NCBI GenBank assembly: GCA_938040325.1
Contig: CALHXW010000251.1
Span: 1 to 35,872, forward strand
From: an uncultured bacterium
GTDB taxonomy: Bacteria; Myxococcota_A; UBA9042; PHBI01
Direction: 5' to 3'
Length of the DNA stretch: 35,872 bases
Position numbers and translations under genes: made by a program. Positions 8,061 through 15,730 of this stretch are shown here, in pieces (position 1 is the first letter of the stretch; every line of letters begins with the position of its first letter). The notes under the pieces are model-generated. The model worked only from the letters and a program-made list of their open reading frames with translations, ran no database searches and was not told where the DNA came from.

Positions 8061-8687
8061 ATGACGCAGACGCGAACCACTCAGGGCGACACGCAGGGCG
8101 CAGCCCCGGCAGCTGACGTCGCGCCCGCGCGGGCGCCGGTGGGTGCCGATGCGGACGTGCTGGCGATTCGACGGGTTGCGAACGCCGACCGCGCGGCCCT
8201 AGCGGAGCTCTACGAGCGCCACGCGCCCCTGCTCTTGGGGCTAGGCATCAAGATGCTCCGGGATCGCGCGGAAGCCGAAGACATCCTCCACACCGTCTTC
8301 GTCGAGGTCTGGCAGCGCGCAGGTGACTATGCCCCCGGGCGCGGCTCGGTTCGTGGCTGGCTGGCGCTGAGGATGCGCTCTCGGTGCTTGGACCGGCTGC
8401 GTCGCGCGGAAGTGCGACGGCGGGACGACAGCGAAGACGCCACGGTGGCTGCCATCGAGCCGGATGACGGTGCGGCGGTCGCTGAGCTAGCGATCGAAGG
8501 TCGGCGGGTCCGCGAGGCGCTCAAGACGCTTCCCGACGATGAGCGAGCGGTCCTCCTGCTTGGCTACTTCAAGGGCTTGTCGAGCACGGAGATCGGGACG
8601 AGGCTAGGGATCCCGTCAGGGACAGTGAAGTCGCGGGTTCGGCGCGGGATCAACTCGCTCCGCGCGGCCCTGGGAGGCGTGCGATGA
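8061..8687 (+). CDS. ECF-type RNA polymerase sigma factor
   Basis: Predicted 208 residues, standard size for an extracytoplasmic-function sigma factor. Region 2 covers about residues 45-115 (A-E-L-Y-E-R-H-A, then A-E-D-I-L-H-T-V-F-V-E-V-W, then G-S-V-R-G-W-L). Region 4 covers about 150-205 (L-P-D-D-E-R-A-V, then S-S-T-E-I-G-T-R-L-G-I-P-S-G-T-V-K-S-R). It directs RNA polymerase to a stress regulon. ATG at 8061 was preferred. An upstream ATG at 8031 and GTG at 7965 stay in frame but add only low-complexity sequence. The stop overlaps the next start (ATGA), so sigma and anti-sigma are made together. Pairing with a ChrR-like cupin protein suggests an oxidative or singlet-oxygen-type stress response. 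No convincing autoregulated promoter was identified. Confidence 0.93.
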   Translation: MTQTRTTQGDTQGAAPAADVAPARAPVGADADVLAIRRVANADRAALAELYERHAPLLLGLGIKMLRDRAEAEDILHTVFVEVWQRAGDYAPGRGSVRGWLALRMRSRCLDRLRRAEVRRRDDSEDATVAAIEPDDGAAVAELAIEGRRVREALKTLPDDERAVLLLGYFKGLSSTEIGTRLGIPSGTVKSRVRRGINSLRAALGGVR

Positions 8688-9343
8688 GCAGCGACAAACC
8701 CACGAGCAACGCCACGACCGCGCCCCCCGCTTCCAGCGACATCGAGCGCCACCTTGGCTCCCCGACGCCCCTGGCATCCGATGATGCGTTTGTGAGCGAG
8801 CTGGAGGGCGACCTTGAGCTGGACGCGCTCTTGGCGGACTTGGCAGAGCACGTGGCGCCGGCGCGCCTGCCTGTCGACGGCCTGTCGCGACTCTTGGGTG
8901 ACGCGGCGGACGACACGCGCCTGGCTCGCTTTGCGCCCTCGATTGCGACCATGATCGACGTGAGCGTTGAGCAAGCCACCGCGCTCCTCGCTCAGCTGAC
9001 CAGCGACGCCCCCTGGGACGCCTTGGACGTGCCCAACACCGAGGCTCGGTGGGTGGACGGGGGCCCGAACGCTCAGAACGCCATCCGCGGGTTCGTGCGT
9101 GTCCACGCCGGTCACCACTTCCCGGTCCACAGCCACCTGGGCGAAGAGACGACCCTCATCTTGCAGGGCAGAGTGCGCTTCGACGACGGACGCGAGCTGG
9201 GACCCGGGGAGATGCTGACCATGGTGGCGGGCGCGAGCCATAGCTTCGAGGCCCTGCCAGGGGGCACCGATCTTCTCTACTTCGTGGTCGCCCGCGAGGG
9301 GGTCGTCCTCGGTGGCGAGGAGATTCGCCACCGCGACGCGTAG
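8684..9343 (+). CDS. ChrR-like cupin anti-sigma factor lacking cysteines
   Basis: Predicted 219 residues. The C-terminal half is a cupin domain (about residues 125-210): H-H-F-P-V-H-S-H-L-G-E-E-T, then L-Q-G-R-V, then G-P-G-E-M, then A-S-H-S-F. These His and Glu residues are the usual metal ligands. The middle region R-F-A-P-S-I-A-T-M-I-D-V-S-V-E-Q-A matches the linker of ChrR proteins. Family members bind their sigma factor through an N-terminal zinc anti-sigma domain using His and Cys. This protein contains no cysteine at all, so the usual zinc site is missing or rebuilt. It is coupled to the sigma gene by a four-base overlap and is the obvious partner. Cupin/ChrR family assignment is firm; the inducing signal is inferred. 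Confidence 0.85.
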   Translation: MSSDKPTSNATTAPPASSDIERHLGSPTPLASDDAFVSELEGDLELDALLADLAEHVAPARLPVDGLSRLLGDAADDTRLARFAPSIATMIDVSVEQATALLAQLTSDAPWDALDVPNTEARWVDGGPNAQNAIRGFVRVHAGHHFPVHSHLGEETTLILQGRVRFDDGRELGPGEMLTMVAGASHSFEALPGGTDLLYFVVAREGVVLGGEEIRHRDA

Positions 9344-9694
9344 CCTTCTTTGGCTACCGCGATGCACGTCCGCGCTGAGGTTCGTCGCTGCTATGTGGGT
9401 CTCCGCTGAGCCCGAAGCACAAGCACTCGACCTTCGCGACAGAAGCCTCGAGCGTTTGCCAACGGCCCGCATCCACACGAGCTCTGCATCGCAAGCGTCG
9501 GGCCTAGCCCCCGTTGCTGGGTCCATGCCCCTTGGCCTCGCGCGGTGCGCCTCAAGGCAATGCGTCCACGGCTAAGCGGCGCGTGACCGCGTTCGTGCCC
9601 TGATCGTGCGGGCCGCGTGTCTGTCTAGAAACAAAACAAACGTTTGATGCGCACCGCCGGATTGTGTATTCGCGCTGCCCGCTGGAGGTACACC
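9344..9694. other. Intergenic region before the large lipoprotein gene
   Basis: About 350 bases with no supported gene. Short open frames here show no family likeness. The right end is AT-richer around 9627-9647 and includes the perfect palindrome CAAACGTTTG (9637-9646), a possible operator or part of a promoter. TTGATG (9644-9649) and TATTCG (9667-9672) are 17 bases apart and could be weak -35 and -10 elements; this is only a suggestion. Confidence 0.35.
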
Positions 9695-12600
9695 ATGACT
9701 CGACTCGCTTTCCTCACTTCCTGTCTGTTCATCAGTCTGTCGCTCGTCGCGTGCGACACGGGCGGGGCGGGGACGTGCCGCAACAACGTCCAGGACGGCG
9801 ACGAGCTCGGTATCGACTGCGGCGGGTCCTGCGGGGCATGTGGCGGAACGGCCTGTGACTTTGATACCGAGTGCGCGAGCGGCACCTGTGCCGCGGGCAT
9901 GTGTAGCGGTCCGACCTGCAGCGACGGCGTGCAGAACGGCGCCGAGGAGGACGTGGACTGTGGCGGCGCCTGCGGCCCATGCGGTCAAGCGCCGACCTGT
10001 GATGACGGGTTTCAGAACCAGGGTGAGACGGCCGTCGACTGTGCTGGCCCCTGCGCGCCATGCGGTGTTGGCGCGAGCTGCGTCCAAGGCCCTGACTGCG
10101 CGACTGGTCTGTGCGATGCCGGCTTCTGCGTTGAGCCGGCCGAGAGCTGCCTCAATGGCGTCCAGGACAACGGCGAGACCGGCGTCGACTGCGGCGGTGG
10201 CTGCGCCGGCTGCGCGGTAGGCGGCACCTGCGTGGCAGGCTCCGACTGCCGAAACGGCAGCTGTGTGGCTGGGATCTGCAAGGAGCCGACGTGCATCGAT
10301 GGCGTGAGGAACGGCCAAGAGTCTGACGTGGACTGCGGTGGTGGCTGCGCGACTTGCGCGAACGGCGCGTCGTGTGGCGCGCCGAGCGATTGTGCGACCG
10401 GGATCTGCGCGGGCGGCGTCTGCTCGGACGCCTCGGTCTCGTGCATCGACGGCATGCTCAACGGCGACGAGACGGATGTCGACTGCGGCGGAAGCTGCGC
10501 CACCTGCGACCTTGGCCGCGCCTGCGCGGTGTCAACGGACTGCGCGTCGGGCGTCTGTGGGAACGGCGTGTGTGAGCCGCCGGCGGCGACCTGCGACGAC
10601 GGCATCAAGAACGGCGGCGAGTCGGACGTCGACTGCGGCGGCGGCTGCCCCGGCTGCGCGACCACCCAGTTCTGTGGCGACAACGGCGACTGCCTCAGCG
10701 ACACCTGCGTGTTCGGTGTCTGCAAGGAGCCGGGCTGCGACGATGGCATCAAAAACGGCGGCGAGTCGGACGTGGACTGCGGCGGAACCTGCTCACCTTG
10801 CGGCATTGGGCTGGCGTGCGGCGTCGGCGCCGACTGCCAGACCCAGTTCTGCGGTGGCGGCGTCTGCGGCAACGCGCCCGCGAGCTGCTCGGACGGTCAG
10901 AAGAACGGCACGGAGACCGACGTGGACTGTGGCGGCAGCTGCGGGCCGTGCGCCAACGGCAAGGTGTGCGACAGCCAGGTCGACTGCATCTCCGACGCCT
11001 GCAACTTCGGTCTGTGCGCTGCGCCAAGCTGCAGCGACGGTCAGCTGAACGCGGGCGAGAGCGACATCGACTGCGGCGCGAGCTGCTCGGGCAAGCGCTG
11101 CGGTGAGGGCAAGGCGTGCGGGAGCAACTCGGACTGCCAGAGCAGCGCGTGCGACGGCGGCGTGTGTGTGAGCTGTAGCGACGGCGTCGACAATGGCCAA
11201 GAGACGGACGTGGACTGCGGCGGCCCGGTGTGTGGTGCCTGCGACGGCGGCGACAGCTGCGCCACGAACAGCGACTGCAGCGGCGGCCTGTGCGAGAGCG
11301 GCATCTGCGTCAGCTGTGACAACGGGGTTGAGGACGGCGACGAGACGGACATGGACTGTGGCGGTGGGACGTGCGCGGCGTGCGGCTTGGGCAAGGGCTG
11401 CGCCGTGCAGGGCGACTGCAGCAGCGGCGCGTGCGTCAGCGGTACCTGCCAGCAGGCCGGCTGCAGCGACGGACAGAAGAATGGCGGTGAGACCGACATC
11501 GACTGTGGCGGGAGCTGCGCGCCGTGCGCGGTCGGCAAAGGATGCGCTTCGCACGGCGACTGCGCGTCCTACTTCGCGTGCAAGAGCAGCGTCTGCGCGC
11601 CGCCAACGGTGACGGAGATCGAGGCCGGCGAGTACCACACGTGCGCGCTGCTCGACGAGAAGCCGCAGGTGCTGTGCTGGGGTGGCAACCTGAACGGACA
11701 GCTGGGTGACGGGACCAGCAACAACCAGTCGCTGCCGGTGGTGGTGTCTGGCGTCGACGGCGCAGTTCAGCTCAGCGCTGGCGGGGGCCACACATGCGCG
11801 CTGATGCCGGGCGGCGCGGTGAAGTGTTGGGGAAGCAACTGGCAAGGGCAGTCGGGCGGGACCTCGAACGCCGACCAGCTCACGCCCGTGACCATCAGCG
11901 GACTTAGCGCAACCTCGGTCTCGGCCGGTGGTCAACATACCTGCGCCGTCAAGACGAACGGCGATGCGGTCTGCTGGGGCGACAACTTCGACGGCCAGCT
12001 CGGAACCGGAGACAAAGTCGACAGCCTGACGCCGGCGCTCGTCAATGGCGGCTGGGGCGACCCCATCACCGACATCTCGGCCGGCGAGAGCCACACGTGT
12101 GCGCGCTACAGCGACGAGACCACGCGATGCTGGGGCGACAACGCCTACAAGCAGAGCTATCGCTTCAGCCATGAGGACGTGCTCGATCCGCACCAGGTGA
12201 CCGATGCCGAGGTCGCGCAGATCACGGCCTCGCAGAACTTCAGCTGTGTGCGCTTCGACGGTGGTCAGGTCACGTGCTGGGGCGCGAGCGACGGCGGCAA
12301 CACCTTCTGGACGGTGGCCAGCGGCGCCATCCAGATGGACTCGCACTACCGCACTGGCTGCTCCGTCAACAGTGGGGGCGCTGTGACCTGCTGGGGCTCG
12401 TGGACCAATTACGACGGGGAGCAAATCACCGGCTTGCCTAGCGGCATCGCCGAGGTCGCCGTCGGACGCCATCACACCTGCGGGCGGACCTACTCGGGCA
12501 CCGTCACCTGCTGGGGCGGCAACAGTCGCGGCCAGCTGGGGGCCGGCCACACCGACGACATCGGTCCCGCCAACGTTGGCGTGACCACCTTGAGCGACGG

Positions 12601-12748
12601 CGCGACCAGCACCCCGGTCGACCCTGGCGGGCTCTGCAGCGAGAGCTGCCAGTGGTCCAACGATGGTGAGTGCGACGACGGCGGGCCGGGCTCGCAGTTC
12701 AGCGGGTGTGCCCTCGGAACGGACTGCGGCGACTGCGGTCCTCGCTGA
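9695..12748 (+). CDS. Cysteine-repeat / RCC1-like outer lipoprotein
   Basis: Predicted 1017 residues. GGAGG sits 8 bases before ATG 9695. The N-terminus is a lipoprotein signal with lipobox L-V-A-C20, so the mature protein should be lipid-anchored. Residues about 28-640 hold 13 tandem units of about 45 residues. Their core is C-x-D-G-x-x-N-G-x-E-x-D-V-D-C-G-G-x-C, followed by C-x-x-G-x-x-C and D-C-x-S-G-x-C-x-x-G-x-C. Residues about 645-970 form seven RCC1-like blades, each with H-T-C-A and C-W-G-x-N and several with G-Q-L-G. The C-terminus has a further Cys-rich motif ending N-D-G-E-C-D-D-G-G-P-G-S and G-T-D-C-G-D-C-G-P-R. The many paired cysteines suggest disulfide-bonded rods at the cell surface. 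This architecture is common in Myxococcota-type bacteria. Ligand and role are unknown. Confidence 0.9.
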   Translation: MTRLAFLTSCLFISLSLVACDTGGAGTCRNNVQDGDELGIDCGGSCGACGGTACDFDTECASGTCAAGMCSGPTCSDGVQNGAEEDVDCGGACGPCGQAPTCDDGFQNQGETAVDCAGPCAPCGVGASCVQGPDCATGLCDAGFCVEPAESCLNGVQDNGETGVDCGGGCAGCAVGGTCVAGSDCRNGSCVAGICKEPTCIDGVRNGQESDVDCGGGCATCANGASCGAPSDCATGICAGGVCSDASVSCIDGMLNGDETDVDCGGSCATCDLGRACAVSTDCASGVCGNGVCEPPAATCDDGIKNGGESDVDCGGGCPGCATTQFCGDNGDCLSDTCVFGVCKEPGCDDGIKNGGESDVDCGGTCSPCGIGLACGVGADCQTQFCGGGVCGNAPASCSDGQKNGTETDVDCGGSCGPCANGKVCDSQVDCISDACNFGLCAAPSCSDGQLNAGESDIDCGASCSGKRCGEGKACGSNSDCQSSACDGGVCVSCSDGVDNGQETDVDCGGPVCGACDGGDSCATNSDCSGGLCESGICVSCDNGVEDGDETDMDCGGGTCAACGLGKGCAVQGDCSSGACVSGTCQQAGCSDGQKNGGETDIDCGGSCAPCAVGKGCASHGDCASYFACKSSVCAPPTVTEIEAGEYHTCALLDEKPQVLCWGGNLNGQLGDGTSNNQSLPVVVSGVDGAVQLSAGGGHTCALMPGGAVKCWGSNWQGQSGGTSNADQLTPVTISGLSATSVSAGGQHTCAVKTNGDAVCWGDNFDGQLGTGDKVDSLTPALVNGGWGDPITDISAGESHTCARYSDETTRCWGDNAYKQSYRFSHEDVLDPHQVTDAEVAQITASQNFSCVRFDGGQVTCWGASDGGNTFWTVASGAIQMDSHYRTGCSVNSGGAVTCWGSWTNYDGEQITGLPSGIAEVAVGRHHTCGRTYSGTVTCWGGNSRGQLGAGHTDDIGPANVGVTTLSDGATSTPVDPGGLCSESCQWSNDGECDDGGPGSQFSGCALGTDCGDCGPR

Positions 12749-12775
12749 GCGCACTCGGCGGGAACGCGCCAAGCG

Positions 12776-12804
12776 CAACGCCGGCCGCGTGAGGGCCGGC
12801 GTTG
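12776..12804 (+). terminator. Hairpin after the lipoprotein gene
   Basis: A perfect 11-bp stem pairs CAACGCCGGCC (12776-12786) with GGCCGGCGTTG (12794-12804) around a 7-base loop, 28 bases after the stop codon. No T tract follows, so it is either a Rho-assisted end or an RNA-stabilising 3' hairpin. Confidence 0.65.
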
Positions 12805-13108
12805 GGCCGTCACGAACGCTCAGCCGTGGCGTCAGACCCGTTCGATAGGTGGTGCCGCTGCAGGACGGCACGCTTCGACGTCCTGCGAACGGGTGATTGC
12901 TGCGCTGCACACAAGCCGCGTAACTCATTTTTCTGATTGGAATTCTTGTGCTGTTACCGCGCCGAAACCGGCGCGCGGGCCCTTGCAGCGCACATCGGAG
13001 GCGTTTGCTCCTGACCCGCTGTTCCAAAACAGCAAGATTCTGTTCAAGGATTTCGAAAGAAGTGGCGACTACAATCGTACCAAATCACGCTGACGGTTGA
13101 GGTCCACC
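12805..13108. other. Leader/promoter region of the GTPase operon
   Basis: About 300 bases without a gene, AT-richer than its surroundings. It contains a perfect hairpin at 12958-12975 (CGCGCCG, loop AAAC, CGGCGCG). It also has a weaker one near 13027 (AACAG with CTGTT). TACAAT at 13070-13075 resembles a -10 box, but no good -35 was found at the right distance. The region probably holds the promoter for the operon starting at 13109. Confidence 0.35.
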
Positions 13109-13705
13109 ATGTCGAGCAAGAAGGCCAAGAAAGAAAAAGCGCCGGTCGAGCGAGTCACCGAACAGGCTCCAGAGAACCTCGATCGCGTCAGAGACCTGCT
13201 CTTTGGGCCCCAGCTGGCGGGAATCGACGCGAAGCTTGCGTCTCTTGAGCGGCGCCTGAGCTTTGCCATCGAGTCGCTCTCGAAAGATCTGCGTGGCGCC
13301 ATCAAGTCGCTCGAGCGCTACGCTCGCGACGAGAACGCTCAGCTCGCGAGTCGGCTTGCATCTGAGCGCTCGAGTCGTAAGAGCGCGGTCTCTGAGCTTG
13401 AGCGCGCCCTCCACGGCAACGGCGACAAGATGGCCGGACAGCTTGCGGAGGTTGAGCAGAACCTGGTGGAGACCGAGCAGCGCTTGCGCCAAGGGCTCCA
13501 CGACGAAGCGGTCGAGATCCGCGACCAGCTGCGCGGCGAGGTCGAGCGGATGCGCGAGATGGTCGAGGCCACCCACGACTCACTCGACGGCGGCAAGATG
13601 GGCCGGGAGGCGCTCGCCGGCATGCTGCGCGATCTCGCGGCGCAGGTGGAGCAGCCCGAGGGCGACGCGACGACGGTCAACATCGATAACGTGCTCAGGC
13701 TATGA
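13109..13705 (+). CDS. Soluble coiled-coil protein of the GTPase operon
   Basis: Predicted 198 residues. ATG 13109 was chosen over an in-frame TTG at 13097. The N-terminus is Lys-rich (M-S-S-K-K-A-K-K-E-K). Then L-L-F-G-P-Q-L-A-G-I-D-A-K-L starts a segment resembling the opening of proteins found beside bacterial small GTPases and OmpA-like proteins. Residues about 35-165 are continuous heptad-like helix rich in Glu, Arg and Leu, with no signal peptide or membrane segment. I cannot name the family. Its stop overlaps the start of the next gene (ATGA). It is probably a cytoplasmic scaffold or effector for the membrane protein or the GTPase that follow; that role is inferred from position only. 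Confidence 0.8.
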   Translation: MSSKKAKKEKAPVERVTEQAPENLDRVRDLLFGPQLAGIDAKLASLERRLSFAIESLSKDLRGAIKSLERYARDENAQLASRLASERSSRKSAVSELERALHGNGDKMAGQLAEVEQNLVETEQRLRQGLHDEAVEIRDQLRGEVERMREMVEATHDSLDGGKMGREALAGMLRDLAAQVEQPEGDATTVNIDNVLRL

Positions 13706-15201
13706 CATCCGGTCGCGGAGCCGAGCCACAGCCGACCGAGGGCGCCGGCGACGACATGCCCTCGGCGGACGACGCGTCACCACCGGACGCCGTCTCTAGC
13801 AGGCACCTCCGGCCGGACTCCGAGCTGTCGGAGCGGGAGCTGCTGGCGCGCCTCATCTTTGGGGTGACACCAACCGAGCTCGAGCAGCTGCGCGTCCGCG
13901 TCGACGACGACTCCGGCAAGGTGCAGCACCTGTCGGACTCCGTGCGCGCTGCGGCCAAAGACGAAGGCTTCAAGACGGCGATCGCGCCGGTCGTTGCGCT
14001 CGGCGTCATGGACACGGCGCGCCGTAAGCCGCTTGAGCTGGGCGACGCACTCGCGCCAGCCATGGGCCCCGCGATTCGCGCGATGGTCGCGCTGGCGTTG
14101 GACCGGGTTCGGCAGGGCGTGGAGGCCCAGATCCAGCGGCGGTTCACGATCGAGGGACTCAAGTGGTCGCTGGAGGCACGCCGGACGGGTGTGCCGGTCG
14201 CCGACATCATCGTGCGCGAGACCATGGTGTTCAAGGTCGACCATGTGCTGCTCGTGCACCGCTCGAGCGGCACGCTGCTCGGAAACGTCAGCGCGCCCGA
14301 CGTCGAGGGCAAAGACGTCACGGCGCTCACGGCGATGCTCACGGCCGTCTGCGAGTTCGTGGCCGACACCTTCGATGACGCTGGAGCCTCCGGCGACCAG
14401 ACCTTCCGCGTCGGCGAGGTGAACGTCGCGGTCCAAGGGATCGGCGACCTCGCGCTGGCCGTCATCGTCCGAGGAGACGTGACGGCCGACCTGCGCAAGA
14501 CTGCGCGCGAGACCCTCGAGAAGTGCTGCCTCATCTACGGACCGGCCGCCGCCCAGTTTGACGGCAACCTCGAGCCGTTCGCGACATCGCCTGCGCTACT
14601 CTTCGCCTGCATGGTGTCGCAAGCGAAGGGAGACAACACATCGACCCCGGCGCCATCGTGGCGCTCATGGCTCGTGAAGGGGTTGGCAGCTGCTGCGGTG
14701 CTGGGTCTTGTGGCCTGGTGGATTGTGGGAGCGATCGCAGAGTCGCGGGCGGAAGACCGGCTCGCAGCGCTCAGTGAAGCGCTCGACGCCACGCCAGGTA
14801 TCGTGTTGGTCGACGTCGCTGAGGGCGATGACGATAAGACCCATGTGCGTCTGCTGGTCGACCCGCTGACAGCAGAGCAACCTCAAGACATTGCTCGCCG
14901 CGTGGGCGTCGAGGCCGACACCATCGTGTGGTCGAGCCATCCCTACGCGGCGCTCGACGGGCCGATCGTCGCGAAGCGCCTCAGGACCATGGTGAGCGCA
15001 CCGCAGAGCGTCGCGGTGCGGGTCGAGCAGGGCGTTGCGGTCTTCAGCGGGACCGCTCCGGCAGCGTGGATTCGCCGGGTAGAAGCCATGACCATAGGCA
15101 TCATTGGGGTCGACTCCGTCGACCTACGCGCCGTCGCCATCCTCAACGACCGCGAGGCGGCGGCCCTGACCCACGGCACGTCCCTGGAGGCAACGCCATG
15201 A
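13702..15201 (+). CDS. Single-pass membrane protein with GTPase-associated N-terminal domain
   Basis: Predicted 499 residues. After a disordered acidic start, residues about 40-300 form a cytoplasmic region. Its phrases P-A-M-G-P-A-I-R-A-M, then G-L-K-W-S-L-E-A-R-R-T-G, then F-K-V-D-H-V-L-L-V-H-R recall, from memory, cyanobacterial OmpA-family proteins encoded next to Rab-like GTPases. A single membrane helix lies at about 323-343 (V-L-G-L-V-A-W-W-I-V-G). The last 155 residues are then extracytoplasmic and look like two BON-type or related small alpha/beta domains. No OmpA peptidoglycan-binding motif was found, so the C-terminus differs from those relatives. It overlaps both neighbouring genes by four bases. 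A likely role is to couple an envelope signal to the GTPase and cyclase encoded downstream; this is inference. Confidence 0.78.
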   Translation: MTSGRGAEPQPTEGAGDDMPSADDASPPDAVSSRHLRPDSELSERELLARLIFGVTPTELEQLRVRVDDDSGKVQHLSDSVRAAAKDEGFKTAIAPVVALGVMDTARRKPLELGDALAPAMGPAIRAMVALALDRVRQGVEAQIQRRFTIEGLKWSLEARRTGVPVADIIVRETMVFKVDHVLLVHRSSGTLLGNVSAPDVEGKDVTALTAMLTAVCEFVADTFDDAGASGDQTFRVGEVNVAVQGIGDLALAVIVRGDVTADLRKTARETLEKCCLIYGPAAAQFDGNLEPFATSPALLFACMVSQAKGDNTSTPAPSWRSWLVKGLAAAAVLGLVAWWIVGAIAESRAEDRLAALSEALDATPGIVLVDVAEGDDDKTHVRLLVDPLTAEQPQDIARRVGVEADTIVWSSHPYAALDGPIVAKRLRTMVSAPQSVAVRVEQGVAVFSGTAPAAWIRRVEAMTIGIIGVDSVDLRAVAILNDREAAALTHGTSLEATP

Positions 15202-15719
15202 GCGGCAGCAGCGACACGGTCACCGATCGCCTCAAGATTGTGATGCTCGGGGCCTTCGGCGTCGGCAAGACCAGCCTGACCCGGCGCTTCGTCACCGGCG
15301 AGTTCTCGGAGAAATACGTCTCGACGCTCGGCGTCCGTATTGAAAAGCGAACGGTCGCCGTTGGGGCTCTGACGGTCGAGCTGCTCGTGTGGGACATCGC
15401 CGGTCATGACGACTTCGCGAGCTTTCGGCCCGCCTACATTCGGGGCGCCGCCGGCGTGTTGTTGGTCTGCGACCAGACCCGCATGAGCACCGTCGGTACG
15501 CTGGTCGAGATCCAGGATCTCGTGCGGACGCACCTCGGCGAGGTACCGTCGGAGGTGCTTGTGAACAAAAACGATCTCGCGCCAGATCCCGCGTTCGAGC
15601 GCGCGATGCGCGACAGCGGTCTGGGGCCTGCGCGTCTCACGAGCGCTCGCACTGGCGTGAACGTCGCTGAGGCGTTCGTCGGACTTGCCGAGCGCGCTGT
15701 CGCGGGGCGGACATCCTGA
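15198..15719 (+). CDS. Ras-like small GTPase of the bacterial Rup type
   Basis: Predicted 173 residues, the normal length of a single Ras-type G domain. The start at 15198 overlaps the previous stop; the frame runs further upstream but inside the preceding gene. All nucleotide-binding motifs are present: P-loop G18-A-F-G-V-G-K24-T25, switch I T43, G3 W65-D66-I-A-G69-H70-D, G4 N123-K-N-D126, and G5 T-S-A. Two positions stand out: the residue equivalent to Ras Gly12 is F20, and the Ras Gln61 equivalent is H70. Either change would be expected to lower unassisted GTP hydrolysis. Such GTPases are known in bacteria as Rup proteins, mostly of unknown function, and MglA is the characterised relative. 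There is no lipid-attachment cysteine at the C-terminus. It is co-expressed with the membrane protein and the diguanylate cyclase. Confidence 0.93.
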   Translation: MSGSSDTVTDRLKIVMLGAFGVGKTSLTRRFVTGEFSEKYVSTLGVRIEKRTVAVGALTVELLVWDIAGHDDFASFRPAYIRGAAGVLLVCDQTRMSTVGTLVEIQDLVRTHLGEVPSEVLVNKNDLAPDPAFERAMRDSGLGPARLTSARTGVNVAEAFVGLAERAVAGRTS

Positions 15720-15730
15720 GCTCGCGCACC

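Noticed and set aside
10793..13027. Long open frame on the minus strand opposite the cysteine-repeat lipoprotein
   Set aside because: It mirrors the periodic, GC-rich repeat DNA of the plus-strand gene, has no family motif and only Ala/Val/Arg-rich composition.
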